Notes under the pieces: model-generated
Database searches by the model: none
What the model saw: only the letters and a program-made list of their open reading frames with translations
What the model was told of the DNA's origin: nothing
Source: CAZHBA01 sp964530225
GTDB lineage: Bacteria > Pseudomonadota > Alphaproteobacteria > UBA6615
Length of the DNA stretch: 15,817 bases
Reading direction: 5' to 3'
Assembly (NCBI GenBank): GCA_964530225.1
Contig: CAZHBA010000125.1
Location: 1-15,817 of the forward strand
Position numbers and translations under genes: made by a program
In this document: in pieces, positions 1-6,614 of the stretch
Layout of the letters: every line of letters begins with the position of its first letter
Numbering within the stretch: the stretch's first letter is position 1

Positions 1-56
1 CCTTCCAGTTCAACGGTTTTCAAGACCGCCGCATTCGACCACTCTGCCACTCCTCC
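1..56 (-). tRNA. tRNA-Ser (UGA anticodon), 3' part cut off by the window edge
   Basis: Read on the minus strand from 56 down, this begins GGAGGAGTGGCAGAGTGGTC, the acceptor and D-arm start of a class II serine tRNA. The anticodon stem CGGT/ACCG (25-28 with 14-17) encloses the loop CTTGAAA, which puts the anticodon TGA at 22-20; it reads UCN serine codons. The long variable arm begins near the window edge. The T arm and 3' acceptor strand lie outside the window to the left, so the gene is transcribed out of the window and the accessory DNA described here lies on its 5' side. Confidence 0.93.
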
Positions 57-121
57 GCGGGTCGCAACATAGTCAAATTCTTGGTTAAGGGAAGTGGAGT
101 CGAAGGTCAATCTGTCGTTAT

Positions 122-147
122 CGCCACCTCCAGTTTTTGGGGTGGCG
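122..147 (-). terminator. stem-loop just downstream of the frameshifted small gene
   Basis: CGCCACC (122-128) pairs perfectly with GGTGGCG (141-147), and the stem can extend inward by about two pairs around an A/T-rich loop. On the minus strand it starts five bases after the TGA at 154-152, where a transcription terminator would sit. No U-tract follows on that strand, so it may be a weak or Rho-assisted terminator or only an mRNA-stabilising hairpin. Confidence 0.35.
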
Positions 148-151
148 CAAA

Positions 152-467
152 TCACCACTCGCCATAGTAAAATTTATCTTCATCTAAATTAAATAAAAAC
201 TCTTCGACCTTTTTTAGAACCCTGTCGTTATTTGCAGCGATAGTAATGTGCAAAAGAAACCTTTCTTTTTTTCCTCATCACTAGCACCCCAACCTCCAAG
301 GATAAGTGGTGGGGGTATTCCAAATTTGTCCCTGATTTGGGTACGACTAATCCCTTAGATTCTAATGGATGAAGGGACTTAACAATGATGTTATACAATC
401 TATTCCAATAGGTGGGTAACGGACATATTATACCTCCTTCATCTATTAAGGTGATCAATTTATTCAT
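152..467 (-). pseudogene. unknown 105-aa protein gene, broken by two single-base homopolymer changes
   Basis: From the ATG at 467 the frame reads MNKLITLIDEGG... and as it stands stops at 228 after 79 residues. Adding one base to the C run (read as G5 on the plus strand, 311-315) and one to the A run (T7 on the plus strand, 266-272) restores an open frame to a TGA at 154-152. The restored middle contains EYPPPLILGGWGASDEEKK and the restored end reads NLDEDKFYYGEW. The repaired 105-residue product is far more protein-like (acidic/basic helices, PPP-GGW segment) than the current tail. A GGAG sits eight bases before the ATG. I do not recognise the family; it has no signal peptide or membrane segment. 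The breaks may be real decay or base-calling/assembly errors, since both fall in homopolymers. The start overlaps the 3' end of the signal-peptide ORF at 460-546. Confidence 0.55.
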
Positions 468-546
468 ATCTCCAACTCCAACTCATCCCCGCACCTCCCA
501 GAAGCACGGCAAGGGTCAGGCAGAGGATTGCGGTCAGGCGTTTCAT
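460..546 (-). pseudogene. orphan signal peptide (28 aa), likely 5' stump of a secreted protein gene
   Basis: ATG at 546 opens a 28-codon frame: Lys-Arg after Met, a hydrophobic core (LTAILCLTLAVLLGGAG) and then SWSWRYE before TAA at 460. The first 24 residues form a classical Sec signal peptide. They resemble, from memory, the leaders of Sel1-repeat (tetratricopeptide-like) secreted proteins of marine alphaproteobacteria, where the mature chain would follow directly after SWS; that part is absent. I infer a truncated gene stump whose 3' part was lost when the next ORF was joined to it. The stop overlaps the ATG of the 152-467 gene, so translational coupling as a leader peptide is an alternative. 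No good ribosome-binding site precedes the ATG. Confidence 0.4.
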
Positions 547-579
547 CGGGAAAGTCTGGCACGGATTGAGGGTTGAGGT

Positions 580-771
580 CTAATCCCCATCCAACTCCAT
601 CCAATCCATCTCATCCTTAAATCCCAGACATTCCCAGACGATATCGAAGGGAACTCCAAGTTCCTGTGCGAGTGTCCGTATGGAAATATCAGGGTTCTCC
701 CGATATGCGTCATTCACGATTTTGCACAGGTCATCGTAGGACAGTCCTGTCCATCGGGATTCCTTCCTCAC
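580..771 (-). CDS. small hypothetical protein with HTH-like segment
   Basis: I chose the GTG at 771 because AGAGG lies eight bases upstream; it gives 63 residues. The same frame stays open to a TTG at 885 (101 residues), but that start lacks a ribosome-binding site and the extra N-terminus looks less protein-like. The C-terminal half contains DISIRTLAQELGVPFDIVWE, which has the spacing and residue pattern of a helix-turn-helix (LAxELGV turn, then a hydrophobic recognition helix), followed by an acidic tail. It sits between the recombinase remnant (901-1073) and the signal-peptide stump, all on the same strand, so it may be cargo or a regulator left from the same element. No family recognised; it could also be a decayed fragment. 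Confidence 0.4.
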   Translation of the reverse strand: MRKESRWTGLSYDDLCKIVNDAYRENPDISIRTLAQELGVPFDIVWECLGFKDEMDWMELDGD

Positions 772-900
772 ATCGAGGTTCCTCTGATTTCGTGATGTAT
801 GGGGTGTGACAAAAAGGGGGTCAGAAATCGTGTTCCAGAAACCCCAGAAAACCTGACTTTTTCGAGTTCGATTTTGGTGTGTCAAATACGGTCGTTAGTG

Positions 901-1073
901 TCACGCAACCTTCTTCAACTGACGATGGACGGTTGCGGTCAAAACACCCACCTCTGACGCAATTCCCGAATGGTTTTCTTCGCAGTCCTCAGTTCGAGGA
1001 TTTTTGCGGTCACCGTCTCGTTGGTGACTTTTCTCCGTCCTAGGGTCTTTCCTTCAGATTTTGCAGAGGGCGT
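901..1073 (-). pseudogene. serine recombinase (resolvase/invertase) C-terminal remnant, frameshifted
   Basis: On the minus strand, 1073-966 reads AKSEGKTLGRRKV followed by TNETVTAKILELRTAKKTIR. After a one-base shift at 965-961 the frame continues IASEVGVLTATVHRQLKKVA and a TGA at 903-901. The AxxEGKxLGRxKV linker followed by an (R)xIAxxxGVxxxTVHRxL helix-turn-helix is the hallmark C-terminus of resolvase/invertase-family serine recombinases. The shift is explained by one missing A (GAAATT to GAATT). A stop (TAG, 1076-1074) closes the upstream frame, and no catalytic domain with its serine is present, so it cannot be functional. It points to a past transposon, phage or invertible element next to the tRNA-Ser. 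The family call rests on motif recognition only. Confidence 0.6.
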
Positions 1074-1154
1074 CTAACCTGTCATTTTCATTCCTGCCTT
1101 CAGGTTAAAACACCGTTTCAGATCTGTTAAAAATATTTCCTAATCCTGTCATTT
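1074..1154. repeat. pair of near-identical 14/15-nt direct repeats, 66 nt apart
   Basis: CTAACCTGTCATTT at 1074-1087 and CTAATCCTGTCATTT at 1140-1154 differ by one inserted T. They lie at the upstream edge of the recombinase remnant. They could be parts of a recombination site, ends of a deletion, or chance. Confidence 0.35.
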
Positions 1155-1201
1155 CAGGGTGATACGGTTGTCTAAACAGAAAGTGGGTGGGGCGCATTTC
1201 A

Positions 1202-1226
1202 GCCCCTCTCTCATCGGGAGAGGAGC
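1202..1226. repeat. inverted repeat downstream of the 1250-2065 SDR gene
   Basis: CCTCTC (1205-1210) pairs with GAGAGG (1218-1223) around a 7-base loop, with a further GC/GC pairing outside one mismatch. It lies about 25 bases past the TAG of the minus-strand SDR gene, the last gene of its unit, so it may act in 3'-end formation. It lacks a following U-tract and could equally be a REP-type element. Confidence 0.4.
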
Positions 1227-1249
1227 AATTCCGTTTGCTCTGAGTGGGA

Positions 1250-2065
1250 CTAATCCAACACCAGTGTCGTGCCGCCGTCGACGACCATTTCCAGGCCGGT
1301 GATGTAGCTTGCGTCGTCGGAAACCAGGAACACCGCCGCCTTGGCGATGTCCCAGGCGTCGCCCCAACGGCGTAGCGGGATCTTCTCCTCACGCCAGGCG
1401 AGATATTTCTCCACTGTCATGTCGGTATTGGTGCTGCGCTTCAGCATCTCGACCACGGCATGGTCGACCATTGGCGTGCGGTTAAAGCCGGGCAGGATTG
1501 AATTCACGCGGATATTCCACGGCCCATATTGCGCTGCCGTCACCTTGGTGAACTGATTAATGGCCGCCTTGGTCGTCGGATAGGAGACATAGTTAATGCC
1601 CAGATAGCGCAGCGCGGAAATCGACGACAGATTATTGATGGCGCCGCTGTTCCGCGCTTGCATGTGCGGGATCACGTATTTGCAGGTGAGGAACATGGAT
1701 TTAAGGTTGACCGCGACAGCGCGGTCCCAGTCTTCCTCGCTTTGCTCGACCGCGCCGCCCGGCGCGACGATGCCAACATTATTGTGCAGGATGTCGATGT
1801 GGCCATAGCTATCGAGACAAGCCTCGACGATTGCTTGAACAGGGCCGGCCAAGCTGACATCCCCGCCAATGACGCTGGCTTCGCCGCCCTCGTCACGGAT
1901 GATGGCGGCGGTCTCCTCGGCGGCATCGATGTTGATATCGGTACACAGAACCTTGGCACTCTCACGTGCAAACAGCACGGCGGTTGCCTTGCCGTTGCCC
2001 CAGCCGGGACCGATAGAGCCCGCACCGGTAACGATGGCAACCTTTCCTTCGAGTTTTCCAGTCAT
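1250..2065 (-). CDS. short-chain dehydrogenase/reductase (SDR), atypical Gly-rich loop
   Basis: This is a complete classical SDR of 271 residues, an NAD(P)-dependent alcohol/ketone oxidoreductase of the cytoplasm. The cofactor loop reads TGAGSIGPGWGNG (residues 13-25), longer than the usual TGxxxGxG; I recall this extended loop in a subgroup of SDRs. Asp43 after the second strand favours NAD(H). The structural NNAG motif is NNVG (95-98), Asn120 is conserved, the serine is in SSIS (147-150) and the catalytic pair is Tyr162/Lys166 (YPTTK). The C-terminus has the usual ITGxxxxVDGG motif. The ATG at 2065 is preceded by AGGAGG. It lies 26 bases after the aldo/keto reductase gene and is probably the last gene of the 4725-1250 unit. 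The substrate is not predictable; confidence in the family is high. Confidence 0.92.
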   Translation of the reverse strand: MTGKLEGKVAIVTGAGSIGPGWGNGKATAVLFARESAKVLCTDINIDAAEETAAIIRDEGGEASVIGGDVSLAGPVQAIVEACLDSYGHIDILHNNVGIVAPGGAVEQSEEDWDRAVAVNLKSMFLTCKYVIPHMQARNSGAINNLSSISALRYLGINYVSYPTTKAAINQFTKVTAAQYGPWNIRVNSILPGFNRTPMVDHAVVEMLKRSTNTDMTVEKYLAWREEKIPLRRWGDAWDIAKAAVFLVSDDASYITGLEMVVDGGTTLVLD

Positions 2066-2091
2066 CGCATTGGCCTCCTAATCGATGGGGT

Positions 2092-2919
2092 CTAGTCGAT
2101 GGGATCCCAGGCCGGTTCAAACGGTGGCCGGGAACCACGCAGATCGTTGGGCAGGGCTTCGATTGCCGCCCGGTCATCGTCATCGAGGGTGAAATCGAAA
2201 ACATCAAAATTTGCCGCAATTCCTTCGCGCCGGGTCGATTTCGGCACCAGCAAAGTCTGATCCTTGTCGAGCTGCCAGCGGATCGCCACTTGGGGTGCTC
2301 TCTTGCCGTATTTGGCACCGATTTTCTCGAGCACGGGATTGTCGACCGCGCGGCCGCGGGCGATCGACGAGTGGGCAGTAATGGTCATGCCGAGACGATG
2401 GGCCTCGGCTTCGACCTTGGGCTGGCGCAACAAGGGATGGGCCTCGATCTGGTTGGTAAACAGATCAGCCCCGTGTTCCTCGACGGCTTCGCGCATGAGG
2501 GCCAGGGTGAAATTACCCACTCCGATATGACGCGCCTGGCCCGCCGCCTTGGCCTCGGCCAGCGCACCCAGCATCTCGTCCAGCGGTGCCTCCTTGCGGT
2601 ACCAGTGGTAGAGCCACAGATCGACATAGTCGGTGCGCAACATGTCGAGGCTGGCCGCCAACTCGTCGGCGGCATTCTCCGCAGTAGCGTTTTCGAAACC
2701 GCATTTTGTCGTCAGGAAAATATCTTCACGTGGTAAGCCACAATCGGCGAGGGCACGGCCAACCGCGTCCTCATTGTAATAGCTTTGCGCCGTGTCGATA
2801 TGGCGGTAGCCGATGTCGAGCGCCCACCGAACCGCGTCGTAACACTGCTCGCCGCGCATGGGGTAGGTGCCGAACCCAAGCGCCGGCACCCACGTGCCCT
2901 TATGCGCGATATATTCCAT
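2092..2919 (-). CDS. aldo/keto reductase
   Basis: Cytoplasmic NADPH-type aldo/keto reductase of 275 residues, the usual length for the family. The catalytic tetrad is readable: Asp42 (HIDTAQ), Tyr47 (SYYNED), Lys72 (TTK) and His105 (LYHW), with the Asp-to-Tyr spacing of five as in known AKRs. LLVPKST near the C-terminus is the usual cofactor-binding IPKS-type motif. The ATG at 2919 is chosen over an upstream in-frame ATG at 3045 because AGGGA lies just before it and the longer frame would overlap the formamidase gene. Only eight bases separate it from the formamidase stop, so the two are very probably co-transcribed. Likely role: reduction of an aldehyde or ketone intermediate in the cluster's pathway; substrate unknown. 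Confidence 0.93.
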   Translation of the reverse strand: MEYIAHKGTWVPALGFGTYPMRGEQCYDAVRWALDIGYRHIDTAQSYYNEDAVGRALADCGLPREDIFLTTKCGFENATAENAADELAASLDMLRTDYVDLWLYHWYRKEAPLDEMLGALAEAKAAGQARHIGVGNFTLALMREAVEEHGADLFTNQIEAHPLLRQPKVEAEAHRLGMTITAHSSIARGRAVDNPVLEKIGAKYGKRAPQVAIRWQLDKDQTLLVPKSTRREGIAANFDVFDFTLDDDDRAAIEALPNDLRGSRPPFEPAWDPID

Positions 2920-2927
2920 AGCTTTCC

Positions 2928-3899
2928 CTAAAGACGTTTGCCGTCGGTGTTCTTGCCGTGCAGGGCAGCCTTGGGCAGCATCACATGGCAGCCTTTGTTG
3001 ACGTTGACCAATTGTGAAACGCGCACATCGGCGGCCAAGCTGCACAGGGTATAGGCGTCCTCGCGCGACAGGTTGGTGCGCTCGGTGATCAGTACGATCA
3101 TGTCGCGCAACGCTTGCTTGGCGGCATCGTCGAGGTCCACATCGAAACCGATGGTGATGTAATGGTCGGCGGTTTCGGCGCGCGGCATGTTTAAGGACAA
3201 ATCCTTACGCACATGAAATTCGAAGGTGCCGGTCAGCGCCGTCTCAGCCGCCGACAGACAGCTTTCACCGTCACCTTGCAGCGCATGGCCATCGCCGGTC
3301 GAGAACATACCGCCTTCATTGTAGATCGGGAAGTAGAGGGTCGCGCCGGCACCCAGTTCCTTGATGTCCAGATTTCCGCCATGGGGTTGCGGCACGATCG
3401 AGGTGATGGTGCCCCATTCCGGCGGTGGCGCCACGCCCATGACGCCGAAGAACGGATTGAGCGGCAGCTCGATACCCCAGGGCGGAGTGGCGGTGCCGGC
3501 ATCGTTGTCGAGGTCGATGGGAATCACCCGTGGGGTGTGGAAGTCTTCTGGCAAGGAGCCCTTCAATGGCGCGATCATGTTCCACGCCCAGTCCTGACGC
3601 AGTTGAACGTCGATGACGCGTACTTCCAGCACATCGCCGGGCTTGGCATCGTGCACGGCGACCGGGCCAGTGAGAATATGGCCGGGCAGGATTGGTTTGC
3701 GGCCATCGGCGATGAAGGCGGCATGATCGGGCAGCAACGTGTCGCGCTTCTCGGCGGGTACCTGATTGGGGCCGCCGGATATGGTCTCGATGATCACCTG
3801 ATCGCCGTCATCCACTTCGATTACGGCGGGAAATTCCGCTGAAAAGGCTCCCCAGTGCAGATGCTTCAGTACCGATGTCAGCTTGTGTTGCGATGCCAT
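2928..3899 (-). CDS. acetamidase/formamidase family protein
   Basis: A protein of 323 residues of the FmdA/AmdA amidase family, enzymes that release ammonia from formamide, acetamide or similar short amides. Family signatures are visible: PGHILTGPVAVHDAKPGD in the N-terminal half, then PPWGIELPLNPFFGVMG, and the dense GAGATLYFPIYNEGGMFSTG and GDGHALQGDGE region that is diagnostic. There is no signal peptide, so it is cytoplasmic. The ATG at 3899 is chosen (GGTGGGAG seven bases upstream) rather than the in-frame ATG at 3947. It lies 67 bases after the upstream SDR and eight bases before the aldo/keto reductase. Its presence argues that the pathway yields a formamide or other simple amide, but the exact substrate is an inference. 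Confidence 0.93.
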   Translation of the reverse strand: MASQHKLTSVLKHLHWGAFSAEFPAVIEVDDGDQVIIETISGGPNQVPAEKRDTLLPDHAAFIADGRKPILPGHILTGPVAVHDAKPGDVLEVRVIDVQLRQDWAWNMIAPLKGSLPEDFHTPRVIPIDLDNDAGTATPPWGIELPLNPFFGVMGVAPPPEWGTITSIVPQPHGGNLDIKELGAGATLYFPIYNEGGMFSTGDGHALQGDGESCLSAAETALTGTFEFHVRKDLSLNMPRAETADHYITIGFDVDLDDAAKQALRDMIVLITERTNLSREDAYTLCSLAADVRVSQLVNVNKGCHVMLPKAALHGKNTDGKRL

Positions 3900-3966
3900 A
3901 TCGCTCCCACCTTTATTTGTTTCTTGCCAGTCATTGTGTCGGGCCACCGGCTAGCGGGCAAGCTTC

Positions 3967-4725
3967 CTACATAGCGCTAGCGCCACCATCGAGCACCATT
4001 TCGGCACCGGTCATGAACTTGGATTCATCGCTGGCCAGATAGACGATAGCCCACGCTACGTCATTGGTGTCGCCAACTTTTCCGAGTGGTACCTGGCGGG
4101 CCAACCGTTCGAGACCTTCCTCTCGGCTACCGCGGCGTAGGATGTCATCGAGCATGGCGGTATCGATGAAGGCTGGGTGCACCGAATTGCAGCGGATACC
4201 GTTGCCCTGGCGGGCGCAGTGCAGCGCTACCGATTTGGTCAGGTGACGCACACCGGCCTTGGCCGAATTGTAAGCGGCGAGATTATGCCCGGCGATGATG
4301 CCAGAAATCGAAGACATATTGATGATGGAACCACCGCCATAACGTGCGATTGCCGGCACCGCCAATTTGCAACCCAGAAATACGCTATCGAGGTCGACGG
4401 CGTGCACGCGCCGCCAATCTTCCAGGGTGGTTTCCTCGACCGTACCCAGACTGACGATGCCGGCGCAGTTGACCAGGACGTGGAGCCCGCCCAGCTTGTC
4501 TTCGGTTTTGGCTAAGATTTTTGCCCACGACGCCTCGCCGGTGACGTCGTGTTCCAGGGCGATAGCGGCGTTGCCGATATCAGCCGCGGTGGCCTGGGCG
4601 CCGTCGATATTGATGTCGCTGACGGCGACGCGCGCGCCTTCCGCCGCGAGTAGTTTGGCTGTCGCCCGTCCGATGCCCGAGGCGCCGCCGGTAATAAGCG
4701 CGATTTTATCCGCCACCCGGTTCAT
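3967..4725 (-). CDS. short-chain dehydrogenase/reductase (SDR)
   Basis: Classical SDR of 252 residues with a textbook TGGASGIG cofactor loop (12-19), Asp37 favouring NAD(H), NCAG (86-89), Ser139 in MSSIS and the catalytic Tyr152/Lys156 (YNSAK). The C-terminus MTGAEMVLDGG is the usual dimer/substrate segment. It is most like FabG-type or 3-alpha/20-beta-hydroxysteroid dehydrogenase-like oxidoreductases; a catabolic role is more likely than fatty-acid synthesis because of its neighbours. The ATG at 4725 follows GGGGAGAGTATA; the frame is open further upstream to 4854, but that extension has no ribosome-binding site or SDR-like sequence. It is the first gene of the SDR-formamidase-AKR-SDR unit, and the 207-base gap upstream would hold the promoter. 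Confidence 0.93.
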   Translation of the reverse strand: MNRVADKIALITGGASGIGRATAKLLAAEGARVAVSDINIDGAQATAADIGNAAIALEHDVTGEASWAKILAKTEDKLGGLHVLVNCAGIVSLGTVEETTLEDWRRVHAVDLDSVFLGCKLAVPAIARYGGGSIINMSSISGIIAGHNLAAYNSAKAGVRHLTKSVALHCARQGNGIRCNSVHPAFIDTAMLDDILRRGSREEGLERLARQVPLGKVGDTNDVAWAIVYLASDESKFMTGAEMVLDGGASAM

Positions 4726-4932
4726 TATACTCTCCCCATCTTCTATGCCCGAACATGAAAGGCCGAAGTTGGCACCAATGCAACATGTCCCAACTCCGCG
4801 TAGCCGTGCAGAGTCGGCTATTCCTCGCAAGGGTCCGATCGGGATAGCTGGCAAATTGTCGGGGCGAGACCGATCGCGGCAATCTTGATCCGGGGTGTTT
4901 GTTGTTTAGGGAAAAAGCCAGATTTGAGAATT

Positions 4933-5229
4933 TTACTCCTCAATAATCTGACCGGAAATTGGATCGGTAACACCTAAGTCAGAAGAAATTTCATCAAGTA
5001 GGTGTCTGTAATTATCCAAAAATCTTACCAAATCTGGACGTGCCGCAACTAAGGCACCTTCGTTTTCCCATACGACCGTGGTTTGAAATCTTCCATCTCC
5101 AATATCGATGATCTGATGTGATAACGCACCCGGATAATCTGCCACGTCAAACCCCTTGAGAGCATCAATGAGCGTTTCCCTATCACCGTTTTTCATCCTG
5201 AACCGAACACTGCTCGCAAATTTCGTCAT
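4933..5229 (-). CDS. small antibiotic-biosynthesis-monooxygenase-like (ABM) protein
   Basis: A 98-residue cytoplasmic protein. It has the look of the dimeric alpha-beta barrel (ABM-like) fold: a beta strand at the start (SSVRFRMKNG), a helix (RETLIDALKGF), strands around ALSHQIIDIGDGRFQTTVVWE, then a helix carrying EGALVAARPDLVRFLDNYRH. The EWES-EALVAAR-type stretch before the last helix is typical of small uncharacterised ABM-domain proteins. It may be a cofactor-free monooxygenase or a stress-type protein; the reaction is unknown. The ATG at 5229 has only a weak GGGG at about eight bases. Base composition is clearly more AT-rich than in the SDR gene next to it, and it is the first gene of the AT-rich block. 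Confidence 0.75.
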   Translation of the reverse strand: MTKFASSVRFRMKNGDRETLIDALKGFDVADYPGALSHQIIDIGDGRFQTTVVWENEGALVAARPDLVRFLDNYRHLLDEISSDLGVTDPISGQIIEE

Positions 5230-5437
5230 GAGAAATACCCCGTGAAAACCAAGCCTGGAGGAGATTGGGGCATTCTAGCCGTTGGCCCCATATGGGCATA
5301 AGAGATTTTTCAAGCGTCTGCCAGTTGCTGCTAACTGCCATACCGAGGGCAACAACTCTCACAGCGTGAACTACCGCTGGTGCTGTGCCTGTATCGCGGC
5401 TGGTTTTGGTGCCGTCGGTATTAGAATGCAGACGCCA

Positions 5438-6253
5438 CTAGTCGCCGATTAGGCTCTTCAGGTGCATGAGTCCCAGTTCGGCTGATTTCTCGTAGCTTGG
5501 CTCCCGTAGGATCTGCAGCGACAAGTAGCCGTTGAAACCGATTGCCTTGAGGGCGTCTATAATCGCGCCGAAATCGATGTGCCCACCGCCAGGATAGAGG
5601 CGGTTACTATCGCTGATTTGGAGGTAGTGGAGGCAGTCACGCGCGTCATAGATGCTCTTAGTGAACGATTTGTCCTCTATGTTCATATGGAACGTGTCAA
5701 GCATGATTCCGAAGCCTGGGCTGTCGAGTTCCGCGGCGAAAGTGACTCCGTCCTGGGCGGTAAAGCCGAAATCAACGGAGAATTTCGCCTGGGGTTCAAA
5801 TAGCACGCGCGAACCCTTAGATGCAGCGTAGTCAGATGCCTGCTTAAAGGCGTCGTACATCCATACTCTTGAGTGCTCGCGCTGTTCTTGCGGCCCAAGC
5901 TTACCTCGGAAGGATCCGACGATAACCGCGACGCCGAACGAGCCAGCTAGGTCTATCGCAGCGTTGAGGCGCTCTGCTGCCTCTTCACGTATTGCCTGGT
6001 CAGGGTGGCATAGCCAAATCTTATCCTGGAACCCCACAGCCGCGGTATGGATAGCGGCAACCTCGAGGTTTCTTTTCGAAACTGCCACTTCGATCGCTGA
6101 ACGATCTAGTTCTGCCGGCCGGCAGATTGAAAGTTCGACCCCATCATACCCAAGGTTTGCAAGGACATCGAGATTACCGGCTAGATCCCCTTGTTGAGCG
6201 GGGAGAAGAGGGGTGTTGACTTCAGGGGTAGCAACACTGAATCCGATCTTCAT
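5438..6253 (-). CDS. sugar phosphate isomerase/epimerase-like TIM-barrel protein with altered metal ligands
   Basis: This 271-residue protein is of the xylose isomerase-like / AP-endonuclease-2 TIM-barrel family (sugar epimerases, hydroxypyruvate isomerase and relatives). Recognisable stretches are LGYDGVELSI near the start, Glu153 in LFEPQ, Asp186 and His189 in MLDTFHMN, and ISDSNRLYPGGGHIDF. Aligned by spacing with the D-tagatose 3-epimerase ligands as I remember them (Glu152, Asp185, His211, Glu246), the first two are kept, but the third and fourth positions are Gln212 (YLQISD) and Gln247 (LSLQIL). Two of four metal ligands therefore appear changed; the enzyme may bind metal differently or belong to a divergent subfamily. 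I use the ATG at 6253 (start MKIGFSVATP); the upstream in-frame ATG at 6349 adds an unlikely tail. It lies in the AT-richer block, downstream of unassigned fragments. Confidence 0.87.
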   Translation of the reverse strand: MKIGFSVATPEVNTPLLPAQQGDLAGNLDVLANLGYDGVELSICRPAELDRSAIEVAVSKRNLEVAAIHTAAVGFQDKIWLCHPDQAIREEAAERLNAAIDLAGSFGVAVIVGSFRGKLGPQEQREHSRVWMYDAFKQASDYAASKGSRVLFEPQAKFSVDFGFTAQDGVTFAAELDSPGFGIMLDTFHMNIEDKSFTKSIYDARDCLHYLQISDSNRLYPGGGHIDFGAIIDALKAIGFNGYLSLQILREPSYEKSAELGLMHLKSLIGD

Positions 6254-6353
6254 TGCAGTTCCATGTTTACAGTTTTTGGCTAGGTCTCGATAAAGCGATC
6301 TGGCCGCTTTAAGTACATATCCCGCAATAATGTATGCGGGGATACCCAAGCGG

Positions 6354-6614
6354 CTACGCTTCTATAAATATGCGAGAAGGGTCCATTTCGACAGTCATAT
6401 CATCGCGGCCGTCTAACTGTCTTTGCTCATTGTACATACCTTCCTTTATCCCATTTGTCGCCGGCCGAACGGTGATTTCACTGCTTCCTCGTGTAAGTTC
6501 GGTCGGGGTACCTGGTCTACGCGTTCTCACTAAAGGCAAAGGGGAAACTCCCTTTGTAGGATATGACCCCTCTACTGCTATACCGCCTCTAAAAGAATGG
6601 GCTAGGTGGATCAA
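6354..6614 (-). pseudogene. unidentified gene fragment(s) between the epimerase-like gene and LLM gene
   Basis: The 409-base stretch 6254-6662 holds no complete recognisable gene. On the minus strand a frame open from a TTG at 6614 ends at a TAG (6356-6354); its last ~45 residues (for example ITVRPATNGIKEG and GRDDMTVEMDPSRIFIEA) read like the true C-terminus of a protein, but its first half does not. On the plus strand a frame from 6334 ends at 6624 with a protein-like tail (GETPFVGYDPSTAIPPLKE and then WARWIKEK). These two overlapping ends suggest either one antisense pair or two converging truncated genes. Neither has a ribosome-binding site or a family I recognise. Confidence 0.3.

Noticed and set aside
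112..231. Ten-base direct repeat ctgtcgttat at 112-121 and 222-231.
   Set aside because: Ten bases is within chance for this length of AT-rich DNA, and the second copy lies inside the frameshifted gene.
1..1250. Possibility of a CRISPR array or intact integrase at the tRNA-Ser.
   Set aside because: No regularly spaced repeats were found; the only recombinase trace is the frameshifted remnant. The accessory DNA is on the 5' side of the tRNA, not its 3' end where integrases usually target.
1529..2095. Long plus-strand open frame (188 aa) opposite the SDR gene.
   Set aside because: It is antisense to a clear SDR with all motifs, which explains its openness through the codon pattern of the real gene.
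3213..3842. 209-aa plus-strand open frame opposite the formamidase gene.
   Set aside because: It is a shadow of the formamidase frame; its sequence has no domain or start signal.
5230..5437. A plus-strand frame with a Cys/Asn-rich stretch (EGNNSHSVNYRW...) and an imperfect hairpin near 5319-5340.
   Set aside because: It has no start with a ribosome-binding site and no recognisable family, and the hairpin lacks a U-tract on either strand; treated as intergenic.
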